Program-made: the position numbers and the translations under genes
Notes under the pieces: generated by a model
Told to the model about the DNA's origin: nothing
The model's input: the letters and a program-made list of their open reading frames with translations, nothing else
Database searches by the model: none
Origin: Fasciolopsis buskii
Taxonomy: Eukaryota; Platyhelminthes; Trematoda; Plagiorchiida; Fasciolidae
NCBI GenBank assembly: GCA_008360955.1
Contig: LUCM01002879.1
Span: forward strand, 135,607 to 199,606
DNA: 64,000 nt
Reading direction: 5' to 3'
Shown: piece after piece, positions 15,244 to 26,831 of the stretch
Layout: every line of letters starts with the position of its first letter
How positions within the stretch are numbered: the first letter of the stretch is position 1

Positions 15244-16064
15244 GTGCGTTTATTTCCTCTTTGAGCGCTCTCCTTCTTATGGTCATGATAAAAGTCATGC
15301 TTTTTAGACTTTTTAATGAACTCCCGGTTAAGTAGGCAGTAGTTCAAAACCTGTCTGAATGCCTGATGTAAACAGTGCAGTCACTTCGCACCAATTTATC
15401 AAATAATTCTATTGTACAATTCGCTAGGTGCAAACTACAGAAATTTTTCTACTGATCTTAAAATATCGATTTCGTTTGCAACTCAGCTTGATGGTTTTCG
15501 AGGTATTGTGAATGCCCAAACTTACTTTCAGATTACAACCACTCTATCATCCTGGTATCCTGCATTGTAAGTGATGCGCATTCTATTCAGACAGTTTTCC
15601 CCTAGGTTGAAAGGAATGAAAAAACGGGAACATAGTGCTCAGCAATATGTACACAAAGATTTCACTATACCTCATCAGAGGTGCATGCTGGAAACGAATT
15701 ATTGTTCCTGTTGTTGAGTTGTTGATGCCATAAGAACTCACGAATCGGTTGATGCAACAGTACGATGACAGATGCTTTGTCATTGTCTTGGTTTACCATC
15801 CCACTTCTTCCAACTACGGTGATAGGAAATTGAAGTTTGCTTGTGAATTAATCACTTTTGATTGTCGCAGCATTTACCATAATTTTCTAAAATTTTTATG
15901 GGAATACCAAACTGGATTTGTTGGGATGGCATATCAGTCGAAGTGCACGTTAGTTCATTTTTGCATATCATCCTTTAAATGAACTTCATACATGCATGTA
16001 TACGATGGCAACCAGATACAAAATCTATTATACAGATCGTTTTTCTGTCACATGTTTATCTTAG

Positions 16065-16598
16065 CTATCAACACGGATTCGTTGGAAGTTCGACTGGACT
16101 GGGCAGTTAGCCCCGGTGATACAGTGTTATCCACAGACCAAAGCTTCCAACCAGCGGGGGATTCAGATCATCGGATAAACGGTCAAAGTGTAAATATTCA
16201 ATCAGACAGTCCCATATCCTATTCCGGATCCCTAGTTCGTCACGTGGAACCGGGAGTTCAATTGCAACTGGAATGTACAATTGAAGAGCGCTTGCAGATG
16301 GAACAGTCTCAGACCGGACATTCACTTCGTGTATCCGATACCACAAGCGTGTTTCTTCTTTGTCCATTGTCTACTGGAGTGTGTTTGGAGGACTGCAAAC
16401 CGACTCCGAATGTGCATAATATCACGTGTGAAGAATTCGAACCTGAATCGGATAGGACAAGTTTTGACCACAATCTTACTACTCGCACGTCGAGACGCAT
16501 ACGCTATCGAATACCTCAGGTGACGGGACGTCACAACGGAACTTGGCTCTGTCAAAATAAAGGCGTTTCCAGTGAGCGACATGAGCTACAAGTATCTG
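16065..16598 (+). CDS. Nephrin-like protein, exon A: N-terminal Ig-like domain
   Basis: A 178-codon exon between acceptor TTATCTTAG (ends 16064) and donor GTAAGA (16599); both borders are phase 1. After about 60 residues without a clear fold comes an Ig-like unit: the B-strand cysteine is in VQLQLECT, and the F-strand cysteine is in NGTWLCQN near the end, followed by a G strand (HELQV). Four further cysteines (LLCP, GVCL, DCKP, ITCE) lie in an unusually long insert between them, making six in all. Three N-glycosylation sequons (HNIT, HNLT, HNGT) are present. The exon probably encodes the first extracellular Ig domain, made long by a lineage-specific insert. The open frame upstream of 16065, with its ATG at 15992, is intron read-through. 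The spliced junction to the next exon reads ELQVS-D-APYIE. Confidence 0.8.
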
Positions 16599-18334
16599 GT
16601 AAGACCGGTAAAAATACACTTATGAAATAATGCTTTTGTTCAAAAAAAATCGAACACTTTGAACGTGCAGGTCTATTTTCTTAAATATGCTTTCTGTACT
16701 ACTGCGAAGAATCCTGTGAACTGGATGTTCCTAAGCCTATTCCAATCGGATATGATGCGAAAATACACATCTTAATTGCTGATAAATCATTTATACTAAC
16801 CATACGTAGTTACACTGTTCTATGAATCGGAGTTCATGCCTCGCCAAGATGTTCGGGTGATAATAGAAATCAATAATATAATCAACATAACTTGTTAAAA
16901 TCTACTTCACTGATTGGTGCTAATCAACAACATATTCCCGGAGCATATTTAAGAAACGGACTTCATGGGTGGGTTGCATGTTTGTGAATCACAATGCAGA
17001 ATTGCACCGGCTGTGCTTTGTCCGGTTCGAACCCTAGCTAAAGCACAATTCAGCGAAGGTAAGGTGTGGGCTGGTTTGCGAAGAAACTGGCTCTATGTCT
17101 CGACTTAGACTGTTCACCTTTGTGTTGACTGCAATAAAAACGGTGCCAGGCTTAACCAGATCTCCTCAAAAATCTAAACGAACGCCATTTTCGTTAGAAT
17201 GATGACAACAAAAAAGTTGGTCCAGAATTTAATTCCATTATTCAATTGACCATTAATCCGAATAGGCCCCACTGCTGAGACGCGCCTTTCTCTTGATGTT
17301 GTTTTCTTCATAATCAACGTCGGGTCTTTTATTCGTGAGACCTTAAAATAAGTTTGAAGTACACCACAAATGTCTCCCAGCATACCAGCAAGCAAAGTAG
17401 GTCGAAAGTCTAAAAATTAAAAATCTAAGTTCCATTCTCATGATTACTTCCTTACACCTGGTTAGTTAAGTTTCAGGCTAAAAATATCGAATTTTCACAC
17501 TGCGATAAATCAGTCCTATGACATTCGGCAAAAGTGCTTGGTTGTGAATGCGCCTCTCTGTTCGACTCTTAAGTGTATTGCAAAAATAGCTCATCTCACA
17601 TCGCAGATAGAACTGGCAGTGGACAGACGACGAACGCTGTGACGTCTAGATGTGAATATTGGGAGTTCCAACTTCCCATTGCTTATGAACACGCATACTT
17701 TGTGGCGTCGATGACAGGAAGTTAGAAAATAAACGAAGAATGACAAAAGGCAGGTTCTGGTGATCGTTCGCTTTACGCAAATAAACTGCCACCCAGAGAG
17801 TCGATGAACTGTTAATGCCTCAAAATTTTCATCATTACTACGTAGAGAGCAGTGTCTAACGAGCGATTTCTTTGAATAGTTGCGGTACCATATTGCATGT
17901 GTATGTTTCAGCTTGTGTAATGCGCGGCTGGGTGGGAAAACTAAAACACTATGATTATTTTCATGCAGATACTGTTATTTTGCAATTCCAAACCGACGAT
18001 CTTTGTCCGACAGTCGGAAGGTTAGACTCGAATGGGAAGGAAAAGACTTCGTTATTCTTCACTTTGATTGCCAAATCACCTTTTGTCCATAGATAGTCCG
18101 AATGAACCAAATAAGATTGTGCTAGAATCATCTGCATTTAGTTAAGGTGTAAGTTCGTCCCATTTAAGATGCAACTTGATTGCGTTTTGTTGAAAGGCAG
18201 TGGTGCTTTTTCTGAAAGCAAAACCAAATGCGCGAGAAAAGCAGATTAGGCATATTTGCCGAAATTTGGTTAGTTTCCTTCTCTTTTAAAAAATCTCGAA
18301 GAAGACTTGAATGTGTACTTGTTGGTATGACTGC

Positions 18335-19035
18335 ATGATCGTTGTGCCCCGGGGGATCTTATGGATCCCAACTCGGTAGTCTAATTGCACCCACATGAGT
18401 CAGTCCACCGATTAGAACTTCCAAACGTTTTTCCAATGTCCTTTACTGGCCACCTCAAACCACCTTCAAACCACTACCTGGGGCGCATAGCAGTTCATAA
18501 GGAGTGTAACATGTTTCATTCACAATAATCGATTCTAATTCAATGGCTATTCCAAAGACTGGACCCTAGCAGCCAGTAGCTCACACCTAGCTTGTGAGTT
18601 ACAAAATTCTCGTGTCATATTCTACCGATACTACGAAGACAAGGGTATCCAAATATCGAAAGCATTCGTGTCTCTTCTACCCTCAGAGGCCATATTCCGG
18701 AACTCTAGAACAACATCGACCTCATTTTTGCTGCATGCACTCTACCTCTGATCGACAACCGAGTGTCTGAAATTTGTGAACCCCAGTCTAGCCATTTGCA
18801 TGCGCGAACACACTTCCCCTGATATACGACAACCAGATAGGATAGGAGTAACTAATTCTGTCCATCCAAACCAATTGTTCTGCTGGAAGAACAAGCTTCG
18901 GGTTTGATCCAGTCCAATCAGGCAACATTTTACATTTCCACGATGAAAATATCCCAGGCATATCCAATCTATCGTACGGACGATCGAGAAAAGCATGCAA
19001 CTTACTGGTATCTTTATTCGGTAGCACAACATCGT
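18335..19035 (-). mobile_element. Non-LTR retrotransposon (LINE) fragment, 3' part of reverse transcriptase
   Basis: Read on the minus strand, broken frames contain the characteristic LINE stretch with KCKMLPDWTGSNPKLVL, then a degraded form of the AGEQL...SYLGS region, then (A)RLGFTNFRH. These are seen in the C-terminal half of endonuclease-reverse transcriptase proteins abundant in fluke genomes. Frameshifts and stops break it, and the left part continues at low similarity to about 18335. It aligns by eye with the second copy at 44375-45115, including the shared spacing of blocks at 18350-18385 and 44425-44465. The 5' end appears truncated near 19035. It lies antisense inside the first large intron of the nephrin-like gene. 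The RTE versus CR1 clade cannot be decided here. Confidence 0.75.
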
Positions 19036-20653
19036 CTGTATATTCTTAGTCAGACAGGTTTTGTCTGAGCGAATATCAGTACTACTACTATTACATGCGG
19101 ATAAGTACTGAAAATAGTAGACTGCGCGAACATTTTGGCTACTTAATCTAGTTTCAAACAATTCTATTGTTTTCAGGTCATGCGAGGTCACCCGGTAAAA
19201 CTGAAATATTTGATTGTTCATATAAGAAACAATTGCTGATCTTGTATTCAAAAACAATACATACATATATATATGTAAATCACATTTGTCGATTCCAAAT
19301 AGATATGTTTGTTCATTTTTAATTTGTTAGTCTGATTAAAATTATTCTCAAACTCGTTAGATGGTTTTCTCCTTCAGGACAGTATTCAGTTTTCCCTCCA
19401 TAAAGAGTGAAAATTGCTACGGAGGTTAACGACACACTCACTAAAAAGTGACGAAAAATTAATTAAGAGGGTCATTTGACAATACGTAATTGAGCGAGAA
19501 AAATTATCAGGATTTGCTAGCCTCATACTTCTTCAGTTCACTAAAAAGTTTTTCTCCCTACCGAAACTGTCGTTGAGATTCATTGGTATGGGAACAAGCA
19601 CTGCAAAATAGTAGAGTTCTAAATACAGAAAGTCGGTAAAACTTGATCTGGACTAAATAACGCTGAATAAATTAACTTTCGATCGTGCGAATACTTTTTT
19701 TTAACTGTAGCTAATCGCTTCCGGTTACGAATGACGATTGCGAGAAAGTGGCTACATCCAAATTGTGCTTGGTCGTCAATGGATGCAACGAATAGTATGC
19801 AGCAACCTAATTATAATTCACTTCTCCGATACAAAATCATAGTGTTTGGTTTCATTTCGGATATCAACAGTTTTGATCAAATCGCATCCCCGAGGAATCA
19901 TGCAACACAAATAACGATGTACGTCGCAATAATGACATCTGTAAGGGAAATAAAATGTGGAAACTGTTCGCCTTCTATGTGGTTTTTCTTGCAACAACTT
20001 TACTGCATTTTGAAATGACCGACAGCTAGCCGGGTAGAAGCTGTCAGAAGATGAACCGATTGACCTAGGGATTTTAGAATTCGAACGCGGAAATCCTATG
20101 TGAAACCCCAATGATGACGGTTAGAGTTACTTGACGACAAGGGATAGTGAAATTGTCTTATTCCCCCACTGGTTCTCAGGCATTTTTTCTACATCGCCAG
20201 TCTGCCAGCGAATGACACCTCTGCGAAACTGTTTCTGCAGGGCAGCCTAGTGTGATTATACACTTAGTGAACCGATTTTTCAAGAACGAGACTTTACGAA
20301 GGACGAGGATCGATACTTTATTTGACATCCGGCATTGTGTAGCCATTCATTTGAATGAGGACTTGTGCAATTAGGTGGGCGGTGTGAAGGTTTTGTAAAC
20401 TGAAAGCCATCTAAAGCAGACGCTTGCCCTAAAATGCTGCTAGAGATTGTCTGATTATTCATTCATAGTTTAAGAATCCCGCGTCAGAAAAATGTTTTTG
20501 ACGTTTTCCGGTTCGTGTGTTATTTTGGAAAAATTTCAGACTTTTGGAAACTTTCATCGTCTTAGACATCTCACTTTGGTTTGTATTACTGCACTTACCT
20601 GAACAGCACTGGACAGATTAGTTTATTTTGCAATAGTCAAGAACGAGAAAGTC

Positions 20654-21560
20654 TCAGCTAGTTGTAATGAACGATGAATGATGGGTCGCCATCCACTGTG
20701 GCGCTTCGGATAATGCAGTTGGCTCCTGAGAGGACTTTCTCCAGGTGGAATGGTACTTCCCAGAATCTGCATAATTTGGCTGGCAGGCCACTTGCCGGTC
20801 CCAAGGTCTGGAGCTATATAAAATCCCCTGGTCTAATGCGGTATTGAATTCCTTCTTATCATGGTAATCCTTTTTTCGTCTCTGCCCCTTTTGAAGATGA
20901 AGACGTGGGAGTTCATCTGTCCTCCTTATCGTACTACGAATTGGACTGATTAACTCTGACACGATCGTTCTGTAGTTGCTCATGATCGGGAGTCGCATGT
21001 CTGCTGGAGGTTGAATTTTCTGTACGAAGAAAATGTGGCGTTTGGTTCGTGGATGAACGTACCGAGGCAAGATACGCAAGCACACAGCGGCAGTTTTAAA
21101 TCACATTCGATTCCCCGTCCAACAAAAGTATTGAGAAGGCTGATAACGGCTGATAACGCGTTTCTCTGACGCTGGTAAGATGTGGTTCGTGTTTTGTCAA
21201 CGTCCAATGACCTGCACGCCTTATGCACAAGGGCACTCTGAAAATTCGCTCATTTACCTGGGTCTAGCCGCAGCGGTGCGCCTCACTCGCAGACCCATCG
21301 TTTTAGGATGGCGTCCGCTAAAGTTCCTGAATCCCCTGAGCTTAAGAGGGCAACCATGCTCCACCAGGTGAAATAATCAACAAGGACGAGTAGATAATTA
21401 TTTCCCGGCAGTGTTTCCTGGAGTGGCCCAATCATATCCATTCCAACTAGTTCACTGAGAAATCCCGCTATCATGGACTGTTATGGGACAAGTCGAGTTC
21501 TGTTCGGGCTCTTAAAGCTAGGTACCATTCGCAAGTTTTACAGAAGTCCAGTATATCTTT
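20654..21560 (-). pseudogene. Integrase remnant of the Ty3/gypsy element
   Basis: The minus-strand fragment 21283-21474 has VGMDMIGPL (first catalytic aspartate region) and LVLVDYFTWWSMVALL (second conserved block; the usual lysine before W is replaced). The fragment at 20980-21228 has LDVDKTRTTSY followed by a disrupted glutamate region. The fragment at 20654-21085 has QRRKKDYHDKKEFN, typical of the region before the integrase C-terminal domain. Several frameshifts separate the parts. A zinc-binding HHCC part was not clearly resolved. Confidence 0.75.
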
Positions 21561-21836
21561 GCACCGGTAAGGCCACAAGAATCGAGTCCGGATCGATTGT
21601 TCTCGTTTGTTTACCCCACATGGCCTAACTCAGTATACAACCCCGTTGATTGGATCATGTTCACCTTCGTCGAGTAGATTGTCCCAAAGCGAAACACTAA
21701 AACTCCGCCTATGGTCGTTAGACGGTTCCAAAGGCTCCAGAGATGTTTAATCCATAGGCTACATTTAACGACTCGTGTGTGACCCGGCTTTTTGTGACCT
21801 TCAGCAAGCTTTGCGTATATTAATTTAGGGCTACCG

Positions 21837-22416
21837 TCACTCGACTGAACTGCACAACACTGCATCTTGGCATTTTCTTGAAAACCGACCTGTGCAGAAT
21901 TCGCCACTGTGCATGACAGACCGTTCTCGTGGTTTCATATGGGACACCTGAACAAGGCGTTCGGGTTCGCGTGTCGGATTCCAGATCTGTACCCCATTCG
22001 GCAATCGAATTCTTGTCCTTGAAGATCTATGAAATTCTGCTCCCACATGAGTGCTTCGTGGTCATTACGGACGCGGGATCGATGTTTGATAAGATAATTT
22101 CGGAACCTCTTGGCAAAAGTTACCGGGAGAAGCATTTCATTCAAAAATGGTGCAGTAATTCCTCTCTCTTAGACAGGGTTCTACTTCTTTGAGCTATGGG
22201 AAGTTCTTTATGGTCCCGGCCGACCTAAGACAATGCCCGTCCGATGGCGTTCTGGGTGGCATCTGGGTCTAGTATGAACTCTTCCGCTCCCTCGTTTTGA
22301 TTTCGGGGAGATACTGCAGGCGCTGAACACGGTCTAACCGCAGTTGACGTCTCGTATTCGTGGTCCCGAACAAACATATTAATTTTCTTCGGTAGCTCAT
22401 TCACTGGGCACACCAA
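21837..22416 (-). pseudogene. RNase H remnant of the Ty3/gypsy element
   Basis: The minus-strand fragments contain EEFILDPDATQNAIGRALS (22225-22416), matching the FxLDTDAS...GIGAVLSQ start of Ty3/gypsy RNase H. They also contain RNDHEALMWEQNFIDLQGQ (21935-22144), matching the V.TDHxAL.WL..F.D..GQ region. These lie in different frames, so at least one frameshift separates them. Spacing to the reverse-transcriptase block is normal. Confidence 0.75.
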
Positions 22417-22449
22417 CCTGGCGAAATTATTGACAAAACGGCGCTAGTT

Positions 22450-23275
22450 AGATGCCAATCCTAAAAAGCTCCTCAACTGGATTAAGTTTTGTACTGTCGA
22501 CCACGCCTACACTTATTCGCCTTTCGTAGATAGTTTGTGAGTCCGCATGGAACAGAGCATGGCTTAAGACGCTAACTTCTTTGAGGATGAATTTACATTT
22601 CGCCATCCTTAAATTCAGCCCTGCTCTCCTAACTCTTCCCAGGAACAGCTCTACATTATTCAGATTTTCTGACTCTTCTCCTGTAAATCGAAATTTCGGA
22701 AATTAAACCCCATAGAACACGATTCATCAATTTTTAGAAGATGGCTGAGGCATTCGTCAGCCTAAACTGCATTATTTGTATAACCCTGTTGGAATAGTAA
22801 AAGCAAACTTTTCAAAATCCTCCTTGGCCAACTATGCTTGTCAATATCCTGACGCCAAGTCAAGTGTAGCAGAGAATCGGAAGTTTCCCAATGCGGCGAA
22901 TATTTCATCTACCGCTGGAAGCGGAAACGAATCCCGATGAGTGACTGAGTTCAGCTTTCTATAGTCTATACAAAGGTTTAAGCTACCATCCTTTTCCTTG
23001 GTTATAACCATCGGGGCCTCCGACGCGGACTGAGATTCAATGATTACGTTATTTTTGAGCATGTCCACAATTACTGAGCAGACCTCGGCTTGGTAGTGTG
23101 TTGGTATTCTTCGGGGTGGCTGACCAATGGGATCGGTATCTCGAGTGTCGATTCGGTGCTTGACTGGTCCCGTTCTGCCCAGCTCATCCTCATACCACAT
23201 GAATATGCCAGCGACTTTCCTAATCATATCTAGAAATGATTGTTTACCCTGGACGTTGTCGTTTTCACCTACCAT
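22450..23275 (-). pseudogene. Reverse transcriptase remnant of the Ty3/gypsy element
   Basis: The minus-strand frame 22841-23275 (144 codons) carries the classic N-terminal half of Ty3/gypsy reverse transcriptase. It has the PRRIPTHYQAEV region, then APMVITKEKDGSLNLCIDYRKLN, then a FPLPAVDEI...F.ATLDLASGY block with the first catalytic aspartate in LDLASGY. Beyond it the sequence continues in other frames, with a recognisable AKCKFI...VSVLSHAL segment near 22560-22610. Where the YxDD box should lie (near 22680-22710) I see a stop codon and no DD pair. The enzyme is therefore inactive. Confidence 0.85.
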
Positions 23276-23485
23276 TTGCCGGAAGAATTTTTCACTGTTT
23301 GAATCAGTTCAGGTGACAGGGTCACTTACGGGCATGTTGTTGCTGCCTAAGATCTGGTTTTGGTCTTTATTACAATAAACCTATGATAAAATCATGTTAA
23401 GTATCTTGCACCATCGACGAAGGTCTGCTTTTTGGTAATGCCCTTCAACTCCCCCATCACACTGGCAACTCCTTCAGTGGTCAGT

Positions 23486-24174
23486 TTAAGGCCAATCGCT
23501 TTTCCCTACTTCTGCCGCTGCGACCGTCTTCTGCAGATCCGCGAACTTCTCTCTCAACAAGACTCGCCTAGCCACCCGGTTGATAACTCCCTCTACCAGC
23601 TGTTTCAGCATCAGCCTCTCGATCTCGGAGTCACTCTTCTTGGCGTCCCCTCTCTCAGCCACTTGGCACATCTCACGGGCGTGCATCCGGCCAGCCTCGT
23701 TTCGACGCTAAGGCAGGCTACGGAGCTGTCTCCGATATTCAGCAGAGTTGTATGGTGCACCCAGCAGTTGTCTTATTCGTCTGAACACACTGTCCAGGTC
23801 GTTAACTTGGATAGTATCGGCCTCGTCTACCATGTCATAGGCTTCCCGGGCGCGTGGCCCAATAAATAACATTGACTATCTGTTCCGCTAGGAACCACAT
23901 GACAGCATCGGGCTTGACTTTTCCATCGGTTCTGATTACCTCCGATCACGAATACCTATGTTACGGTCAACACCAATCGATGCTATGAATTTGCCGATGG
24001 ACAAGCAGTTAGAATTATGGATAGGTCTACGATGATCGACTCAGTCGATCCTTCGTTCGGCGGATGGCTGTCATCCGAGTTCTCTGAATTGGCCACTTTG
24101 ATTGCCTTCGGTAGCATGATTTTTTTCACCGGTTTTCTCTGGTCGTGGCAACATACTTTAACAGGCAAAATCAA
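23486..24174 (-). pseudogene. gag-like remnant of the Ty3/gypsy element
   Basis: Two open fragments (23983-24174 and 23486-23686) separated by stops. The second has the charged helical pattern of retrotransposon capsid C-terminal regions (LMLKQLVEGV, RVARRVLLREKFADL). No intact zinc knuckle is visible. The identification rests mainly on its place just upstream of the reverse-transcriptase block. A longer open frame on the opposite strand (23432-23869) is a shadow. Confidence 0.6.
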
Positions 24175-24930
24175 GGCAGTCTCAGCAGGAATAAGTTTAT
24201 TCTAAATGGTACATTGCAATTTAAATGATTACACAAATTAAACAACAAACGGCACAGTCTGTACCGATGCTTTTGCTATCCGCCAATTATCTGCATCACT
24301 CGTTTGCTCCTCAATTCGCGTTTTGATGTCTCTGACTGGAACAGAGAGAAAAAATGAAATAACTCATTGCTCTGTGACTTAGCACATTCACTAAGAACTC
24401 CCGCAACAACTTTTCTAAAAATGCTTTGAGGCTCCGAAGTTCATGATGTCACTCACATTTCACAAGAATATCCTTACTTATATTGAGTATTACTAGTTAT
24501 TATATAACTTGAAAATTCTGAACAGAGAACCAGATATTTTAATCTAGGGGACATATTCTCTTGGAAGAGAGTAATTCTCAATGGTCGTGAAGGCCAGAGT
24601 TGGTCGCAAGTTAGGATCGTGGTTTCCATCAGGCGCTGATAATTAATCTTAGCTCTTAGATAACATGTTTCATAGCCAGACGCGTTGAGGATATCTATCT
24701 GACCATTCATGAAATATCAGAGACCTGAACACTCGGCAGGCTTGAATGTAAGACAAATAATGACTGCTCTATTAAGATTTTCGATGAGGTATAACATGGC
24801 GGTTTTGGCCTAGAATGAGTTTGTTTGCCTTTTAGATTTTTTAGAAAATTTTTAACGGATTTTATCAAGAAGGGAAAGATTCAAAAAATCATTTCCAGTT
24901 CTGTTGCTTCGTTTCTCAATCATCTATTAG

Positions 24931-25302
24931 ATGCACCCTATATTGAAAGCTTAACAGCCAGCCAAAACCCGTTGGCCGTGGGAAGCACAGTTCGTCTGAC
25001 GTGCATTGTGGCCCCAACACCGACTGCACATCAATGGCTAGGACAGCATTCATGGGATGCGACCCGTGTGCGCCACTCTAAATTTGGGGACATCCAGTTC
25101 GCCTGGCACCGACTGCGTCGAAGTAAAGGTGATACAAGGAGCAATCGTAGCCCGATTGTGAATCGGGTAGAACAACCGAATGCTTTTACTTCTGCTCTGG
25201 AATTACAAAACATGCAGTACGAAGAAGGCACAATTTTTGAATGCACAGCTGAGGACAGACGAGGCAGGCGAGCCGTACGGCAAATTCAGTTGGATGTTCA
25301 TC
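24931..25302 (+). CDS. Nephrin-like protein, exon B: Ig-like domain
   Basis: A 124-codon exon, phase 1 on both sides, bounded by acceptor CATCTATTAG and donor GTAAGT. It encodes one complete Ig domain. The B-strand cysteine is in VGSTVRLTCIV, the C-strand tryptophan is in IQFAWHRL, and the F-strand cysteine is in EEGTIFECTAEDR, followed by IQLDVH. An insert of about 15 residues with HQWLGQ sits before the tryptophan. The spliced joint to the next exon reads LDVH-H-TPKSI, similar to the DVHYAP-type linkers between Ig domains in nephrins. The open frame begins earlier in the intron (24825), but nothing before 24931 looks coding. No sequon was noted. Confidence 0.88.
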
Positions 25303-26498
25303 GTAAGTAGTTGGTATCCAGTAGATGACTGGTTGTCTTTGTTGTGCAATGTATCTTGAGGGCTGGAATCCACTACAACTGAAATTCCCGGAATTATGCT
25401 TCCTCGTTATTTTGTATGATCTGGTGGTGTAATGAAAAAATGCTAGAGAATGAACAGCTGTTTTTTAAACCATTCATAATCTGCCTATATATTTCATCAA
25501 GAGAGCATGAGACATGCTTAATATTGGTCAGTCGACCAACCTTTGATACCAGAGGTTAGAGGAACATCAGTGGACCATATTTTTGCCTTGAAAAGATAGG
25601 CATACTCAGCAGCTCTGCTCTACGCCATCTAGTACATAATATACATAAGGTCGATCCAAACTCAACGCAGTGTAGTGTGTAGAACTGCCAAATCTATTGA
25701 TGACAAATGTACTGAGCATCTCTGCTATCGCAGAAGCGAGTTGTATCGCTATACTAAACCTGACCTGTACAACTAAGCGCCCAACTCACACATTCCAACA
25801 ACAATGGCCAAAGAAGAAAATGAAAGGAAAAATAGTCCAGAAAATCTCTTAACGTTGAAGTAGCTTGAATTAAGTTCGTCTCCAACATTACACACAACCC
25901 ACTGCGTTCTACTCAGCTTCAACCATCCAATAGTGATAAAGTGAGCATCCATTCAACTAGCATCAACACGGTCGTCTCAAAGACAACTCTAAATGCTTGC
26001 GTTCTTCATCAGTTGTGTGGCCCGGCATGAAAAAACGAGCGTAATGCAAACCTTGGTTCGTATTTGGACAGCCTGTTTTCAGTTCTGAGACCAGCAAATG
26101 ATAGCCGGTAGAATTAGGACCACGTATTTTTTGGCCTGAAAAGAACGTAGTAAAAAATGGGCATGCGGTATAAGAGTGACGATAAGAAAAAAGCAAGACC
26201 CAGGAACCGGTGGTTTCTTGGTGAAATAGCGTAACACCTACCTCTTTCTATTCGTGCTAACATCAGCACAGTAGACAAAACAATGAGTTATCCGTACAGA
26301 TAAAATAAAGTTGATCGAATTCCGATGCGGAAAAACGTCAAGTTCCAGGCACTATAGGGTCACCCTAATAGAAGTAGAATGCGATGCCCATTGAGGTGGC
26401 AATTATTTCAAGAAATTTATTTGCTAAATGTCGCTATAGTATTCTTTTACAATTCAAAAGGACGCCGCGTATCTCTGTGTGCATTCTTTTCTAACCAG
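25303..26498 (+). other. Intron B-C (1.2 kb)
   Basis: A phase-1 intron with donor GTAAGT and acceptor TCTAACCAG. AT-rich; no recognisable mobile element or RNA gene was seen. Confidence 0.8.
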
Positions 26499-26831
26499 AC
26501 ACTCCGAAGTCGATTCGCATTGAGACCATCCCATCACACGAACAACCAGTTCAAGTCGGTACAAGTTGTCAAATTACGTGTACCGCAGAATCCGGCAATC
26601 CGGTGCCCACATTTAATCTGTTACGTAAACGAGTAGGGCAATCAGAAGCTCATTTGATGGAGGATACCGCATTGAGTGGAACTAGATCAGGAGATGGAGA
26701 GAGAATCAGCCAGACATTTGCATTTCCCCTGATGGAACAAGATAATGGGGCTTCATTCTATTGTGAAATCATAACACATGGCGTGGTGCAAACTGTGGCT
26801 CGTTCGGACGGAAGGCAATTCAACGTTACAT
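26499..26831 (+). CDS. Nephrin-like protein, exon C: Ig-like domain
   Basis: A 111-codon exon, phase 1 on both sides. It begins directly after TCTAACCAG with TPKSIRIE and ends before GTAAGT. The B-strand cysteine is in CQITCTAESGNPVPTF. The C-strand tryptophan is missing and replaced by TFNLLRK, which also happens in one of the early nephrin Ig domains. The F strand is EQDNGASFYCEI with the D.G...YC signature. The G strand runs into FNVT, and the junction codon gives FNVT-Y-PPQG, a classic nephrin inter-domain linker that also creates an N-glycosylation sequon (NVT). The long open frame starting at 26603 covers only the second half of the exon and runs on into the intron; the true exon begins 104 bases earlier. 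Confidence 0.88.

Larger units (their letters stand above)
20650..24205 (-). mobile_element. Degenerate Ty3/gypsy-type LTR retrotransposon (gag-pol relic)
   Basis: On the minus strand, fragments appear in the order gag, reverse transcriptase, RNase H, integrase (high to low coordinates). This is the Ty3/gypsy pol order. The individual blocks are listed separately. All are interrupted by stops or frameshifts, so the copy is dead. I found no pair of direct long terminal repeats at the two ends and no target-site duplication. The borders given are therefore those of the recognisable coding part. It sits antisense within intron A-B. Confidence 0.85.
16599..24930 (+). other. Intron A-B (8.3 kb) with retroelement insertions
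   Basis: A phase-1 intron with donor GTAAGA and acceptor CATCTATTAG. It carries a LINE fragment (18335-19035) and a Ty3/gypsy-type relic (20650-24205), both antisense to the host gene. A lone B-box-like GGTTCGAACCC lies at 17024-17034 without a convincing A-box. No further Ig-type exon was found in any plus frame. Confidence 0.75.

Noticed and set aside
14963..15307. 114-codon open frame on the plus strand
   Set aside because: It overlaps the candidate signal-peptide frame in another register; it is open only because the patch is GC-rich, with no domain or hydrophobic core.
15992..16064. ATG and open frame directly upstream of exon A
   Set aside because: Exon A has a good acceptor at 16064 and the upstream residues look random; this is intron read-through, not a start.
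17024..17034. Exact B-box-like GGTTCGAACCC as a tRNA gene
   Set aside because: No A-box at the right distance and no acceptor stem could be found.
23432..23869. 145-codon plus-strand ORF
   Set aside because: Antisense shadow of the gag-like region of the minus-strand retroelement.
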